Assembly (NCBI RefSeq): GCF_015767675.1
Contig: NZ_CP065217.1
Span: forward strand, 310,001 to 374,000
Source: Vibrio navarrensis
GTDB taxonomy: Bacteria > Pseudomonadota > Gammaproteobacteria > Enterobacterales > Vibrionaceae
Length of the DNA: 64,000 nt
Reading direction: 5' to 3'
Shown: positions 51,446-60,337 of the stretch, one piece after another
Layout of the letters: each line of letters starts with the position of its first letter
Numbering within the stretch: position 1 is the first letter of the stretch
Made by a program: the position numbers and the translations under genes
The notes under the pieces: model-generated
The model's database searches: none
What the model saw: only the letters and a program-made list of their open reading frames with translations
What the model was told of the DNA's origin: nothing

Positions 51446-52756
51446 GTGACCCCCACTCCGCTGATGGAACAAATCAGCTCCTCAGCGAATTTGAACCATG
51501 CCCTTCGACGCGTGAAGAAGAACAAGGGGTGCGCAGGTGTCGACAGACTCGACATCACAGCGACCATCTCTAAACTTCGACAAGCTTCAAATGGGCAAGC
51601 GCTCCGCCAGAGTCTTCTGGACGGAAGCTACCAACCTCAACCAGTTCTGGGTGTAGAAATCCCCAAGCCGAATGGTGGCGTCAGGCAATTAGGTATCCCT
51701 ACGGTACTGGATAGGATAGTCCAACAGGCGATCACATCAGTACTGTCAGAGCTCTATGAGCCGACGTTCTCCAACAGCAGCTACGGGTTCAGGCCGAACC
51801 GCAGTGCGCATCATGCGCTTGCGGCAGCAAGCCGCTATATCAGAGAAGGGCGGGGTTATGTAGTGGATATCGATCTAGCCAAATACTTCGACACGGTGAA
51901 CCATGATAGGCTGATGCACAGATTATCTAAGGACATTAGTGATAAACGAGTATTAAAGCTCATCAGGTCCTATCTACAGGCAGGCTTAATGCGAGATGGG
52001 TTAGTAGAGCGAAGACAACGAGGAACACCACAGGGTGGGCCATTATCTCCGTTACTTTCCAATATTGTATTAGATGAACTGGACAAAGAGTTAGAGCGAA
52101 GAGGGCATAAGTTCTGTCGATATGCAGATGACTGTCAAATCTACGTTCGTAGTGAGGAAGCCGCCCATCGAGTCAAAGAGTCGATAACGGAGTTCTTGGA
52201 GCAGAAGCTAAAGCTCACGGTAAATCGTGAGAAAAGTGCAGCAACAAGAGTGACGGAGCGAGCTTACCTAAGCCATAGCTTCAAGATAGACGGAACCCTC
52301 CAGATATCAAAATCGGCACAAGCTCAAATGAAGAAGCGAGTGCGGAAAATAACGAAGCGAAATCGAGGTCGAGAGTTGTCGGTAATCCTCACCGAGTTAA
52401 CCCAATACCTACGAGGTTGGCAGCACTACTTCAAGCTCGCCATAGGTCAAAGTGCGATGCAGCGCTTAGACGAATGGATACGGCGTCGGTTGAGATGCTA
52501 CCGCCTGAAACAGCGCAAACGCAGATACAGCATAGCGACATGGTTACAACGACAAGGTGTAACAGAGCGAAATGCGTGGAAGCTGGCGATGTCAGATAAA
52601 GGGTGGTGGCGCTTAGCACTCTCGCCCCAGTTGAATCACGCAATGCCAATCAAATGGTTCGAGGAGAGGGGGCTTTACTCATTGAGAGATGGGTATGAGT
52701 CACTAAAAGTGTATTCGGAACCGCCGTATGCGACCCACGCTTGTACGGTGGTGTGA
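51446..52756 (+). CDS. ltrA: Group II intron reverse transcriptase/maturase
   Basis: Binds and helps splice the intron RNA and copies it during retrohoming. It has 436 residues. RT blocks include VLDRIVQQAI, GFRPNRSAHHAL, VVDIDLAKYFDTVNH, RGTPQGGPLSPLLSN and the catalytic CRYADDCQIYV. They are followed by an X/maturase domain (ELTQYLRGWQHYF). There is no HNH endonuclease, as usual for the IIC class. GTG 51446 or TTG 51443 could start it; GGAGG lies 7-10 bases upstream. Its last codons run through domain V of the intron. Confidence 0.9.
   Translation: MTPTPLMEQISSSANLNHALRRVKKNKGCAGVDRLDITATISKLRQASNGQALRQSLLDGSYQPQPVLGVEIPKPNGGVRQLGIPTVLDRIVQQAITSVLSELYEPTFSNSSYGFRPNRSAHHALAAASRYIREGRGYVVDIDLAKYFDTVNHDRLMHRLSKDISDKRVLKLIRSYLQAGLMRDGLVERRQRGTPQGGPLSPLLSNIVLDELDKELERRGHKFCRYADDCQIYVRSEEAAHRVKESITEFLEQKLKLTVNREKSAATRVTERAYLSHSFKIDGTLQISKSAQAQMKKRVRKITKRNRGRELSVILTELTQYLRGWQHYFKLAIGQSAMQRLDEWIRRRLRCYRLKQRKRRYSIATWLQRQGVTERNAWKLAMSDKGWWRLALSPQLNHAMPIKWFEERGLYSLRDGYESLKVYSEPPYATHACTVV
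52721..52751 (+). ncRNA. Intron domain V (catalytic hairpin)
   Basis: CCGCCGTA (52721-52728) pairs with TACGGTGG (52744-52751), including the conserved G-T pair opposite the triad. A small GCG/CGC upper stem and a bulge lie between them. The C-G-C triad is that of IIC introns. Confidence 0.8.
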
Positions 52757-52801
52757 GAGGACGGAGGCCGTGAGGCCTCCTCCTACTCGATTATACGTTT
52801 T

Positions 52802-53915
52802 ATACCAATCTGGAAAATTAACTGGTCAGATTAATCCACTCTCTTGTACACATCTTGCTAACTCTATCTGTACTGTCCAAGAATCGATTCCAAGCCTTGC
52901 ACACTTTCTCCACGATATCCTCATAATCGGTAAAACTCTGATTGGCAAGATGGTGTTGTCTGAGCCAGCTCCACACTTGTTCTATCGGGTTTAGCTCTGG
53001 TGAATAGGGCGGGAGCTTGATGATACTGACATTGCTAAACGGTTCTGCAATGTCATTGGTATGCCAAATCGCCCCATCCATAATGATGACGGCATGACGC
53101 CCTTTTTCAGTGATTGCCGATATTTGCTTTAAATGCTCGATCATGATCTCTTTATTAACCCAAGGAACAACCATCGCTTCGCCAATTCCTCTCGCGGGAC
53201 AGACAGAACCAAACAGATACGCATATTCAAATTGTTGTTGCTTCACGGCTCGGGGGCGTGTTCCTTTCTCTGCCCATAACCGTGTTGTCGTGTTTTGTTG
53301 CCCAAATCTGGCTTCATCTTGAAACCAGACATCAACATGCTCTAGAGCGATATGTCCTGGGATCTTCAGGATCGTTTCAATTTTGAATTTTTTTTAAAAT
53401 CGTCTTGGACTTCTTGAGATTGCTTGGGGTGTTTTGAGCGGGAAGTTATCCATGACAAGCCCATGTGGTCGAGCAGGTAATAGATAGAGTCAGGGTGGTA
53501 GTGCTGGCCAAATTCTTTCACGATATAAGCGTGGATGTCGGCCCCAGTCAGTCGTCCGCCTTGTGTATCATTGGCTTTATCTTTTATGTATTGGCTCAAC
53601 TGCTCTCTTTGCTCAGAAGTTAAGAAGGGGGGTCGTCCCGTTCTTGGCTTTTCCTTCAGCCCTTCTAATCCTTCTTCAAGAAAAGTGTGAACCCACTTAT
53701 TAACACTGGTTCGGCTCACCATAAGAAACTTGGCGATTTGGGTGCGAGAGTGTCCATCTTTGAAATGAGCGAGGGCCGGCAATCTCATTTTCATCTGAAT
53801 AGATTTCTGCTGGCTTGCGAGCTTTTTAAAGTCGATATTATTGAGACTGTCCATAGCGAATAAGTTTTATCGTTGAATGGCCTCAATTAGATCACATTTT
53901 TACTTATATTGGTAT
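52802..53915 (-). mobile_element. IS630-family element, copy A
   Basis: 1114 bp bounded by ATACCAATCT at the left and the inverted AATATTGGTAT-type end at the right (52802 and 53915), followed by TA. IS630 elements insert at TA. It encodes a two-part transposase on the minus strand. No TA is seen directly to the left. Confidence 0.8.
52818..53854 (-). pseudogene. IS630 transposase, copy A, frameshifted
   Basis: The 5' part (53854 to about 53366) has the helix-turn-helix HSRTQIAKFLMVSRTSVNKW and a GRPPFLT linker. The 3' part (to 52818) has the DDE catalytic core: IIMDGAIWHTND and LPPYSPELNPIEQVWSWLR. The two are in different frames, split at a run of eight A (on the coding strand) near 53385-53393. 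Copy B has six A there and reads through. So copy A has two extra bases; this is a real frameshift or a homopolymer error. Confidence 0.8.
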
Positions 53916-54746
53916 TAATCCATTCTCTTGTGCACATCTTGATAACCCTATCTGTACTGTCCAAGAATCGATTCCATGCCTTGCACACTTTCTCCACGAT
54001 ATCCTCATAATCGGGAAAACTCTGATTGGCAAGGCAGTGTTTCCTGAGCCAGCTCCACACTTGTTCTATCGGGTTTAGCTCTGGGGAATAGGGCGGGAGC
54101 TTGATGATACTGACATTGCTAAACGGTTCTGCAATGTCATTGGTATGCCAACTAGCGCCATCCATAATGACGACAGCGTGACGTCCCTCCTCTGTGACTG
54201 CTGATATTTGTTTTAAGTGCGCTATCATGATCTCTTTATTGACCCAAGGGACAACCATAGCCTCACCAATTCCTTTGCTGGGGCAGACAGAACCAAACAG
54301 ATACGCATATTCAAATTGCTGTTGCTTCACCGCTCTGGGACGCGTTCCTTTTTCAGCCCATCACCGTGTTGTTGTGTTTTGTTGACCCAATCTCGCTTCG
54401 TCTTGAAACCAAACATCAACAGCTTTAAGACTCAGGTGGCCTGGGATCCTCAGGATCGTTTCGATTTTGAATTTTTTAAAATCGTCTTGTGCTTCTTGCG
54501 ATTGCTTGGGATGTTTTGAGCGGGAAGTTATCCATGAAAACCCCATGTGCTCGAGCAGATAATAGATAGAGTCGGGGTGTGAACCCATTTATTCACACTG
54601 GTACGGCTTACCTTGAGAAACTTGGCGATCTGGGTGCGAGAATGCCCATCTTTGAAATGAGCAAGAGCCAGTAATCTCATTTTCATCTGAATGGATTTTT
54701 GCTGTCTAGCGAGTTTTTTGAAGTCGATATTATTAAGTTTATCCAT
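53887..54746 (-). pseudogene. IS630 transposase, copy B, degenerate
   Basis: Starts MDKLNNIDFKKLARQQ at 54746 with the helix-turn-helix. It loses about 63 codons at an internal deletion near 54580, with GTG repeated at the joint. It then reads to a TGA near 54361 (NTTTR, stop, WAEKG), where copy A has TTA. The DDE part resumes to 53887, where its last codons come from the end of copy A (WIN then TNISKNVI). It cannot make a working enzyme. Confidence 0.8.
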
Positions 54747-54807
54747 AGCGAATAAGTTCTATCGTTGAATGGCCTTAATTAGATCATACATTTACTTAGA
54801 TTGGTAT
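53916..54807 (-). mobile_element. IS630-family element, copy B, truncated
   Basis: 892 bp, close in sequence to copy A. The right end AGATTGGTAT (to 54807) is followed by TA. The left end lacks its terminal 30 bases: the element begins TAATCC directly after the right end of copy A. About 190 bases are also deleted internally near 54580, relative to copy A. Confidence 0.8.
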
Positions 54808-54837
54808 TATTCAAGAAAAGCCCATGTGGGGAAATAC

Positions 54838-54863
54838 TCCCTCTCAGCAGAGCTGAGAGGGGA
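54838..54863. terminator. Hairpin downstream of the usp gene
   Basis: TCCCTCTCAGC / GCTGAGAGGGGA with loop AGA. It lies just past the stop of the reverse-strand usp gene. The T run on that strand is weak. Confidence 0.55.
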
Positions 54864-54872
54864 CAGAACTAT

Positions 54873-55310
54873 TCAGCCTTGCGGCTTGACTACCAACACA
54901 TTAATCGGCGAATTTACGACCACTTTACTTGCGACGGAACCGAGAACCACTTTGTCGATTTTCGAACGCTTATGACTCGGCATGATAATTAAGTCCGCAC
55001 CGAGTTTTTCTGCATAATCGAGGATGGTTGCATATGGTTTGCCTTCGGCAACATGTACCTTGTACACTACGTCTTCGGCAATTTGCTCGCTAGCAAATGT
55101 TTTCAACTGCTGCGCCACATCTTGTTTCATTTTCTGCGCCGCATCTTTGGGGAAATACGTCGAGACCATCGACATATGGATTCCCGGTAGCACGTTGAGG
55201 AGATGCAGTTCGGCATTGGCTTGGCGAGCGTGCCACACAGCCAGTTCGACCGCTTTATCTGAAAAGCCTTTGTCATTCAAATCAACAGGAACAAGAATTT
55301 GTCTGTACAT
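54873..55310 (-). CDS. Universal stress protein, UspA family
   Basis: This 145-residue cytosolic protein starts YRQILVPVDLNDKGFSDKAV. The C-terminal IIMPSHKRSKIDKVVLGSVASKVV resembles the nucleotide-binding loop G-x2-G-x9-G-S/T of Usp proteins, but the first glycines are replaced (PSHKRSK). It lies 73 bases after the TRAP permease on the same strand. A Usp protein (TeaD) is known to regulate the TRAP transporter TeaABC in Halomonas, which suggests a similar link. Confidence 0.88.
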   Translation of the reverse strand: MYRQILVPVDLNDKGFSDKAVELAVWHARQANAELHLLNVLPGIHMSMVSTYFPKDAAQKMKQDVAQQLKTFASEQIAEDVVYKVHVAEGKPYATILDYAEKLGADLIIMPSHKRSKIDKVVLGSVASKVVVNSPINVLVVKPQG

Positions 55311-55383
55311 GGTTATATCTCTAATTGTGTGTTCAGTAGACGACGGTGAGATAAAGATAGCCCCAAAACGAGGCTACCATAAT

Positions 55384-57963
55384 TTAAGCGCTCATCTGTT
55401 CCTTGCGAGCACGGCGTTTCTGGTTAGTGGCCATCAGTAGCAGTATCAGCAAGCAAGGGGCGAAAACCCACTCTTTCATTGGCCGATCAGCTTCTTGTAC
55501 CACCGATTGAATCTCCCAATCGAAGTCGATACCAGAGGCTTCTGCTGGGCTACCAAATTCCACCATATCGACCAGCATTTTACCGTCTTTCTCTATTAGA
55601 GAGAGACCCATTGAACTGAGTCGCTCTTCTGCTGTGATGGCATCGTCAGCAAAAGGCAGTTGCACGGTTTTCTCGACATGCTCTCCCGTGAGGTTTTCGC
55701 CAGCAACACGGAGTTCGAGCGATTGTCCTACATTCAGTGCGGCGGTGATTTGCGTTACCTCAACTCCCGGTGAAAGAACTTTGGCGGGGTACAACATATC
55801 CCACCAAAATCCGGGGCGGAAAAACGAGAAAGTCAGTACCAGTAGAAGCAAAGTTTCCCACCATTTGTTCTTGGTTAACCACCAACCTTGAGTTGCCGCA
55901 GAAAAGATCAGCATCGCGGTGATGGAGGATAAGATGGTCAAAGCCAAATGCCACCAGGTATCAATGCCCATCAACAGCAGTTGAGTGTTAAACACAAACA
56001 TAAACGGCAAGATGGCGGTGCGGATATCGTAGGCAAAACCTTGAATACCTGTACGGATTGGATCGGATTTGGCGATTGCCGCGGCAGCAAATGCGGCTAA
56101 CCCGACAGGTGGCGTATCGTCGGCCAAGATGCCAAAGTAGAACACGAACAGGTGAACCGCAATGAGTGGGATGATCAAACCGTGCTGCGCACCGAGTGTG
56201 ACGATCACCGGAGCCATTAAGGTTGAAACGACGATGTAGTTGGCGGTGGTGGGCAGTCCCATGCCGAGGATCAAGCTGATCACGGCGGTAAAGATAAGCA
56301 TCATGATCACGTTGCCACCGGAGATAAACTCGACAAAGTCGGTCATCACTAAGCCGATACCCGTCAAAGTAACAACGCCGACTACCGTGCCTGCGGCCGC
56401 TGTGGCAACGCCAATGCCGATCATGTTACGTGCGCCAGAGACTAAGCTTTCTGCGAGGTCGACAAAGCCCGCTTTAGTTTGCTCAGTGAGATCGTCACTC
56501 TTGGTTAGCCACGCCGTGAGTGGACGTTGAGTGATCAAGATGAAAATCATAAACACCGTTGCCCAAAATGCGGACAGACCCGGTGAAAAGCGCTCAACCG
56601 TCAAACACCACACCAGCACGACGATCGGCAAGAGGAAATGTAAGCCCGATTTGATGGTTGGACCGGGATCGGGCACTTCGGTCAGTTCTGTGTCGATCTC
56701 GATAGCACCATCTTTGCTGTAGTGAGCTGATACTTTGAGCAGCAAAACGTACGAGAGCAGTAACGCCGTCATGACAATCGGCGTTGCCGCCGCGCCAAAT
56801 GCGTCTTTTGTCCAGCCAATACCATAGTAGACCGCAGCGCTTATGACGCATAAGGCGACAATGGTGCCAGTAAACGACAGCAGGCTTTGTAAAAGAGTTG
56901 GGTTGTGGCGACGTGGGAGGCCAGTCATACCTGCCTTACACGCTTCCAAGTGAACAATGTAGATAAGAGCGATGTAAGAAATCAGTGCAGGCAAGATCGC
57001 GGCTTTAATCACTTCGACATAAGAGATGCCGACGTATTCCACCATCAAAAACGCAGCAGCGCCCATAATGGGGGGAGTAAGCTGGCCGTTGGTTGAAGCG
57101 GCGACTTCAACGGCGCCAGCTTTGGTACCCGGAAAGCCTACTCGTTTCATCAAAGGAATGGTGAACGTGCCTGTGGTCACCACGTTGGCGATAGATGATC
57201 CGGAAACTAAGCCAGACAGACCAGAAGCAACGACTGCCGCTTTGGCTGGACCGCCGCGCATGTGTCCGAGCAGTGAAAATGCCACTTTAATAAAGTAAGC
57301 GCCAGCACCCGCGCGCTCTAGCATGGCGCCAAACAGTACAAACAGGAAAACGAACGAGGTCGACACCCCAAGGGCGACACCAAAGACCCCTTCGGTGGTG
57401 AGCCACAGATGGGACATGGCTTTGTTGAGACTAGCGCCTTTATGGGCGATCACTTCTGGCATGTAAGGACCAGCAAAAGTGTAAAGCAGAAAGACGGCGG
57501 CGACTAACATCAACGGCGGACCTAATGCCCTGCGTGTCGCTTCAAGCAGCAAAACCATGCCCGTTACCGACGCGATGATATCGAACGTCGTTGGCGCGCC
57601 AGAGCGGCTTGCCAGCTCGGTATAAAAAATGTAGATGTACGCGGCAGAGAAGCTGCCCGCCAACGCCAGTAACCAGTCAATGAGGGGAATACGATCGCGC
57701 GGCGAGTTTTTTAAGGCCGGATAGGCGGTAAAAGCGAGAAAAACAGCAAAGGTGAGGTGAACCGCTCGGGCCTGAGTATCGTTGAGAATAGCGAAATTAA
57801 AAATAAATGGTAGCGGTGAAGCATACCAAAGCTGGAACAGTGACCAGCAAAGTGGGACAAACCAGAGAATTTGTCCCGGTAATCCATTCGGATTCCGTGC
57901 GCCAGTATCGGCTTGTGCCACCATTTCTTGCACATCTTGTGACGCAGTTTGGTTCCTCGTCAT
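55384..57963 (-). CDS. TRAP transporter fused permease (DctQM type)
   Basis: This 859-residue inner-membrane protein has many hydrophobic helices. An N-terminal four-helix small-subunit-like part (about 35-170) is fused to the large DctM-like permease (about 180-680), with GLVSGSSIANVVTTGTFTIPLMKRVGFP and GMGLPTTANYIVVSTLMAP. The C-terminal tail of about 110 residues, outside the permease, includes GSPAEASGIDFDWEIQSV, which looks PDZ-like. It imports a carboxylate-like solute using an ion gradient, with the binding protein upstream. Substrate unknown. Confidence 0.9.
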   Translation of the reverse strand: MTRNQTASQDVQEMVAQADTGARNPNGLPGQILWFVPLCWSLFQLWYASPLPFIFNFAILNDTQARAVHLTFAVFLAFTAYPALKNSPRDRIPLIDWLLALAGSFSAAYIYIFYTELASRSGAPTTFDIIASVTGMVLLLEATRRALGPPLMLVAAVFLLYTFAGPYMPEVIAHKGASLNKAMSHLWLTTEGVFGVALGVSTSFVFLFVLFGAMLERAGAGAYFIKVAFSLLGHMRGGPAKAAVVASGLSGLVSGSSIANVVTTGTFTIPLMKRVGFPGTKAGAVEVAASTNGQLTPPIMGAAAFLMVEYVGISYVEVIKAAILPALISYIALIYIVHLEACKAGMTGLPRRHNPTLLQSLLSFTGTIVALCVISAAVYYGIGWTKDAFGAAATPIVMTALLLSYVLLLKVSAHYSKDGAIEIDTELTEVPDPGPTIKSGLHFLLPIVVLVWCLTVERFSPGLSAFWATVFMIFILITQRPLTAWLTKSDDLTEQTKAGFVDLAESLVSGARNMIGIGVATAAAGTVVGVVTLTGIGLVMTDFVEFISGGNVIMMLIFTAVISLILGMGLPTTANYIVVSTLMAPVIVTLGAQHGLIIPLIAVHLFVFYFGILADDTPPVGLAAFAAAAIAKSDPIRTGIQGFAYDIRTAILPFMFVFNTQLLLMGIDTWWHLALTILSSITAMLIFSAATQGWWLTKNKWWETLLLLVLTFSFFRPGFWWDMLYPAKVLSPGVEVTQITAALNVGQSLELRVAGENLTGEHVEKTVQLPFADDAITAEERLSSMGLSLIEKDGKMLVDMVEFGSPAEASGIDFDWEIQSVVQEADRPMKEWVFAPCLLILLLMATNQKRRARKEQMSA

Positions 57964-58135
57964 GTACGTTTCCTTATTATTGATGGTCCGGTGTCTATCG
58001 GTATTGAGTTATCAGCACGCCTCGCTCTAACAAGGACGATACGTGTGGCGACTCATGGATGGTTATTATTTTTATTGCAGCGCAGCCTTGTGGCGGCGAA
58101 ATGATGCTCTGACCTAAGAATCGTGGTCAATAGAA

Positions 58136-58157
58136 GGCAGGAGTTTGTTCTCCTGCC
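58136..58157 (-). terminator. Hairpin between TRAP binding protein and permease genes
   Basis: A perfect 8-bp stem GGCAGGAG / CTCCTGCC lies 18 bases after the binding-protein stop. On the minus strand it is followed by TTCTATT. It may partly end or stabilise the upstream transcript, giving more binding protein than permease. Confidence 0.5.
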
Positions 58158-58174
58158 CGAACTGTGGGTGAAAT

Positions 58175-59143
58175 TTACTTCAGAAGTCCCATTTCTTTGT
58201 AGTATTTGACTGCGCCTGGATGCAGAGGGATAGAAATACCCGCTTTCACCATATCTTCTTTCTTCAGATTGGCGAACGCTGGGTGAAGGCGCTTGAAGGT
58301 ATCAAAGTCTTCAAACACGGCTTTGGCCACATTATAAGCGACGGCATCGGATACATCCGCTGATGTCACAAGTGTAGCCGCCACACCAAAGCTTTTAACA
58401 TCGGTGTTGGTGCCACGATACATATCGGCAGGGACAGTGGTGTAAGTGTAGTACGGATTGTCGGTAACCAGCTTGTCGATCTGTGGGCCGGTAGCCGAGA
58501 TCAGTTTGGCATCGCAAGAGGTAGTAGCTTCTTTGATCGAGCCATTTGGGTGACCAACCATGTAGATGAAGGCATCGATCTTGTTGTCGCACAGCGCTTG
58601 TGAACGTTCAGAACCTTTCAATTCTGATGCCAGTTTGAAGCTGTCATTGGTCCAGCCCATAGCATTCATTACCACGCCCATAGTGGCACGGTCACCCGAA
58701 CCTGGGTTACCAATGTTCACGCGTTTACCCGCCAAATCTTTCAAGCCCTCAATACCAGAGTCAGAGCGAACGATGATGTTGAACGGTTCTGTGTGCAGAG
58801 AAAAAACAGCGCGCAGCTTTTTGTAAGGGCCAAACTCGGAAAACTCACCAAGGCCGTTGTAACCGTTGTACTGAGAGTCTGACTGTACGACGCCAAAGTC
58901 GAGTTCGCCAGCACGAATGGTATTGACGTTGTAACCTGATCCTCCCGTTGATTCGACAGAACAACGGATATTGTGCTCTTTACGTCCTTTGTTTATAAGC
59001 TTACAAATGGCGCCACCCGTTGGGTAGTAAACCCCAGTCACTGAGCCTGTACCAATGGTGATAAATTCTTGAGCGTTTACTGCACCAGCACCCATTACCG
59101 CAGCGGCGATAGCACCCACTTTAACCAGTTTTTTTAATGCCAT
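58175..59143 (-). CDS. TAXI-family TRAP transporter solute-binding protein
   Basis: Periplasmic binding protein that delivers solute to the fused permease. It has 322 residues. The signal peptide (ALKKLVKVGAIAAAVMGAGA…NAQ) is followed by FITIGTGSVTGVYYPTGGAI, the N-terminal hallmark of TAXI proteins. The start at 59143 has GGAAGGAA six bases upstream; the open frame up to 59230 adds a non-signal leader. It is first in the TRAP-usp unit. Related proteins bind glutamate or similar acids, but the ligand cannot be read from the sequence. Confidence 0.92.
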   Translation of the reverse strand: MALKKLVKVGAIAAAVMGAGAVNAQEFITIGTGSVTGVYYPTGGAICKLINKGRKEHNIRCSVESTGGSGYNVNTIRAGELDFGVVQSDSQYNGYNGLGEFSEFGPYKKLRAVFSLHTEPFNIIVRSDSGIEGLKDLAGKRVNIGNPGSGDRATMGVVMNAMGWTNDSFKLASELKGSERSQALCDNKIDAFIYMVGHPNGSIKEATTSCDAKLISATGPQIDKLVTDNPYYTYTTVPADMYRGTNTDVKSFGVAATLVTSADVSDAVAYNVAKAVFEDFDTFKRLHPAFANLKKEDMVKAGISIPLHPGAVKYYKEMGLLK

Positions 59144-59491
59144 GAATGTTCCTTCCTTATTCATTATCAACCCTAAAGTCTGTGTCATGTGCTTTAGGAG
59201 TTTCCTTTTGGGAAACGGCACCTTTTCCAACGCTTTAGTTTGAAAAAGTGGCCGAATAATAACAAATAATTGGTAGAAAATTATACGATTGTTAAAAGTT
59301 GTAGCGAAAAAATCTAGCGAAATTGGCGAGAGCTAGAGCGCTTTGAATGTAATGTCACTTAATTATCAATGAGTTAAGTTGATCTAATCCGTCACAATCA
59401 AAAACGTTGATTGCGTGAAAGGGATCACAAATTCTATCGAGCGATGATCCCTTCTCCCACAAGCGAGTAGAGCCGAGACAGGCTAAGGTGC
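59144..59491. other. Intergenic region between argR and the TRAP genes
   Basis: 348 AT-rich bases holding the presumed TRAP promoter. A stem GGGATCA / TGATCCC (59421-59451) with an inner ATCGAGCGAT lies close to the argR stop and may end the argR transcript. No gene seen. Confidence 0.6.
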
Positions 59492-59962
59492 TCAGCCTGC
59501 GTATTCAAACAGGTCGCAGACTGAATTAAATAACTGCTCCGTCGTAATGCTCAGGGTCGGCGTGATGAAGATGGTATCGTCTCCGGCCACGACGCCCAAA
59601 ATGCCTTCCGATTTGCCCAGTGAGTCTAAAAGACGTGCGATTAACTGTGCTGCGCCAGGGCCAGTATGGATAACAACCAAGGCTTGGTTGTAGTCGACAT
59701 CCAGCACTAACTCACGTAGCGAGCTGCTGACGGTAGGAACGCCCAGTTCAGCCGGCAAACAGTAAACCATCTCCATTTTGGCATTGCGCGTACGTACTGC
59801 GCCAAATTTGGTCAACATACGAGAGACTTTAGACTGGTTGATGTTATCAAAACCTTCATCTCTGAGGGCGTCAACAATCTCACCTTGAGAGCCAAAGCGT
59901 TCTTCTTTCAATAAAGCTTTAAAAGCACGGACGAGATTATCTTGTTTTTCTGAATTGCGCAT
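59492..59962 (-). CDS. argR: Arginine repressor
   Basis: Hexameric repressor of arginine genes with arginine as corepressor; it also aids XerCD recombination in E. coli. It has 156 residues, the E. coli length. The winged helix contains [20 protein letters not shown] and [16 protein letters not shown]. The C-terminal arginine-binding core has [15 protein letters not shown] and [10 protein letters not shown]. The start MRNSEKQDN at 59962 matches the family; the frame is open to 60019. It is divergent from mdh, as in E. coli. Confidence 0.96.
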   Translation of the reverse strand: MRNSEKQDNLVRAFKALLKEERFGSQGEIVDALRDEGFDNINQSKVSRMLTKFGAVRTRNAKMEMVYCLPAELGVPTVSSSLRELVLDVDYNQALVVIHTGPGAAQLIARLLDSLGKSEGILGVVAGDDTIFITPTLSITTEQLFNSVCDLFEYAG

Positions 59963-60337
59963 AACAGCTAATATTTCCGATTCTATTTTCATCTTGCATA
60001 TTCTCGCATAGATATTCATTAAGTGCCAAAGGGGGCGTGTAATCTGCTAGAGATGTCACTGTAAACATTCCATGAAGTGACATTTATTGCTGGATAACTC
60101 GATGCCAGACGATGGCGTAATTTGATTTTTGACAGAGAGTTAACTCTTTGTCATGCATAGAAATTGTGTGGATAATCCGCTTTTTTTGTGTGGCACGCAA
60201 TATGTGAGTTGCGCGAAGTCGCAAAGCGAGCGTTAATTGATTGTAATCAAGTTGTGATTGCTATAGTTTTCTACACAGATGTTTACGAAGTACCCTACGA
60301 AAACGTTTATAAGAGATCACTCTCAAGGAGAACTACA
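59963..60337. promoter_or_regulatory. argR-mdh divergent control region with a likely ARG box
   Basis: 375 bases. The 18-mer 60003-60020 has core CGCAT-AGAT-ATTCA, 8 of 10 to the ARG consensus with a perfect right half. That would allow argR autoregulation; no good second box lies at the 3-bp spacing. The mdh side has TATAGT at about 60262 and the strong ribosome site AAGGAG at 60325. No gene seen. Confidence 0.5.

Larger units (their letters stand above)
50903..52791 (+). mobile_element. Group IIC intron
   Basis: The 5' end reads GTGCG (50903), the standard group II start. About 540 bases of structured RNA region follow, then a maturase/reverse transcriptase frame, then domain V at 52721-52751 and a GGAGGCC/GGCCTCC domain VI stem at 52763-52780. 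Domain V has the triad CGC (52722-52724) in place of AGC, and the intron sits directly behind a Rho-independent terminator. Both features mark the IIC class. The 3' end is near CTACTCGAT (52791), give or take 3 bases. No endonuclease domain. About 1.89 kb. Confidence 0.88.

Noticed and set aside
51446..52756. Reverse transcriptase as a retron or diversity-generating element
   Set aside because: The X/maturase domain, the GTGCG 5' end, domain V with a CGC triad and the terminator target fit a group IIC intron. No template/variable repeat or msr-msd region is seen.
53385..53393. Run of eight A in IS630 copy A as a programmed frameshift site
   Set aside because: Copy B has six A and reads in frame, so copy A carries two extra bases. 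A -1 slip would not restore the frame, and there is no downstream structure or overlapping second gene that would support programming. Mutation or homopolymer error is simpler.
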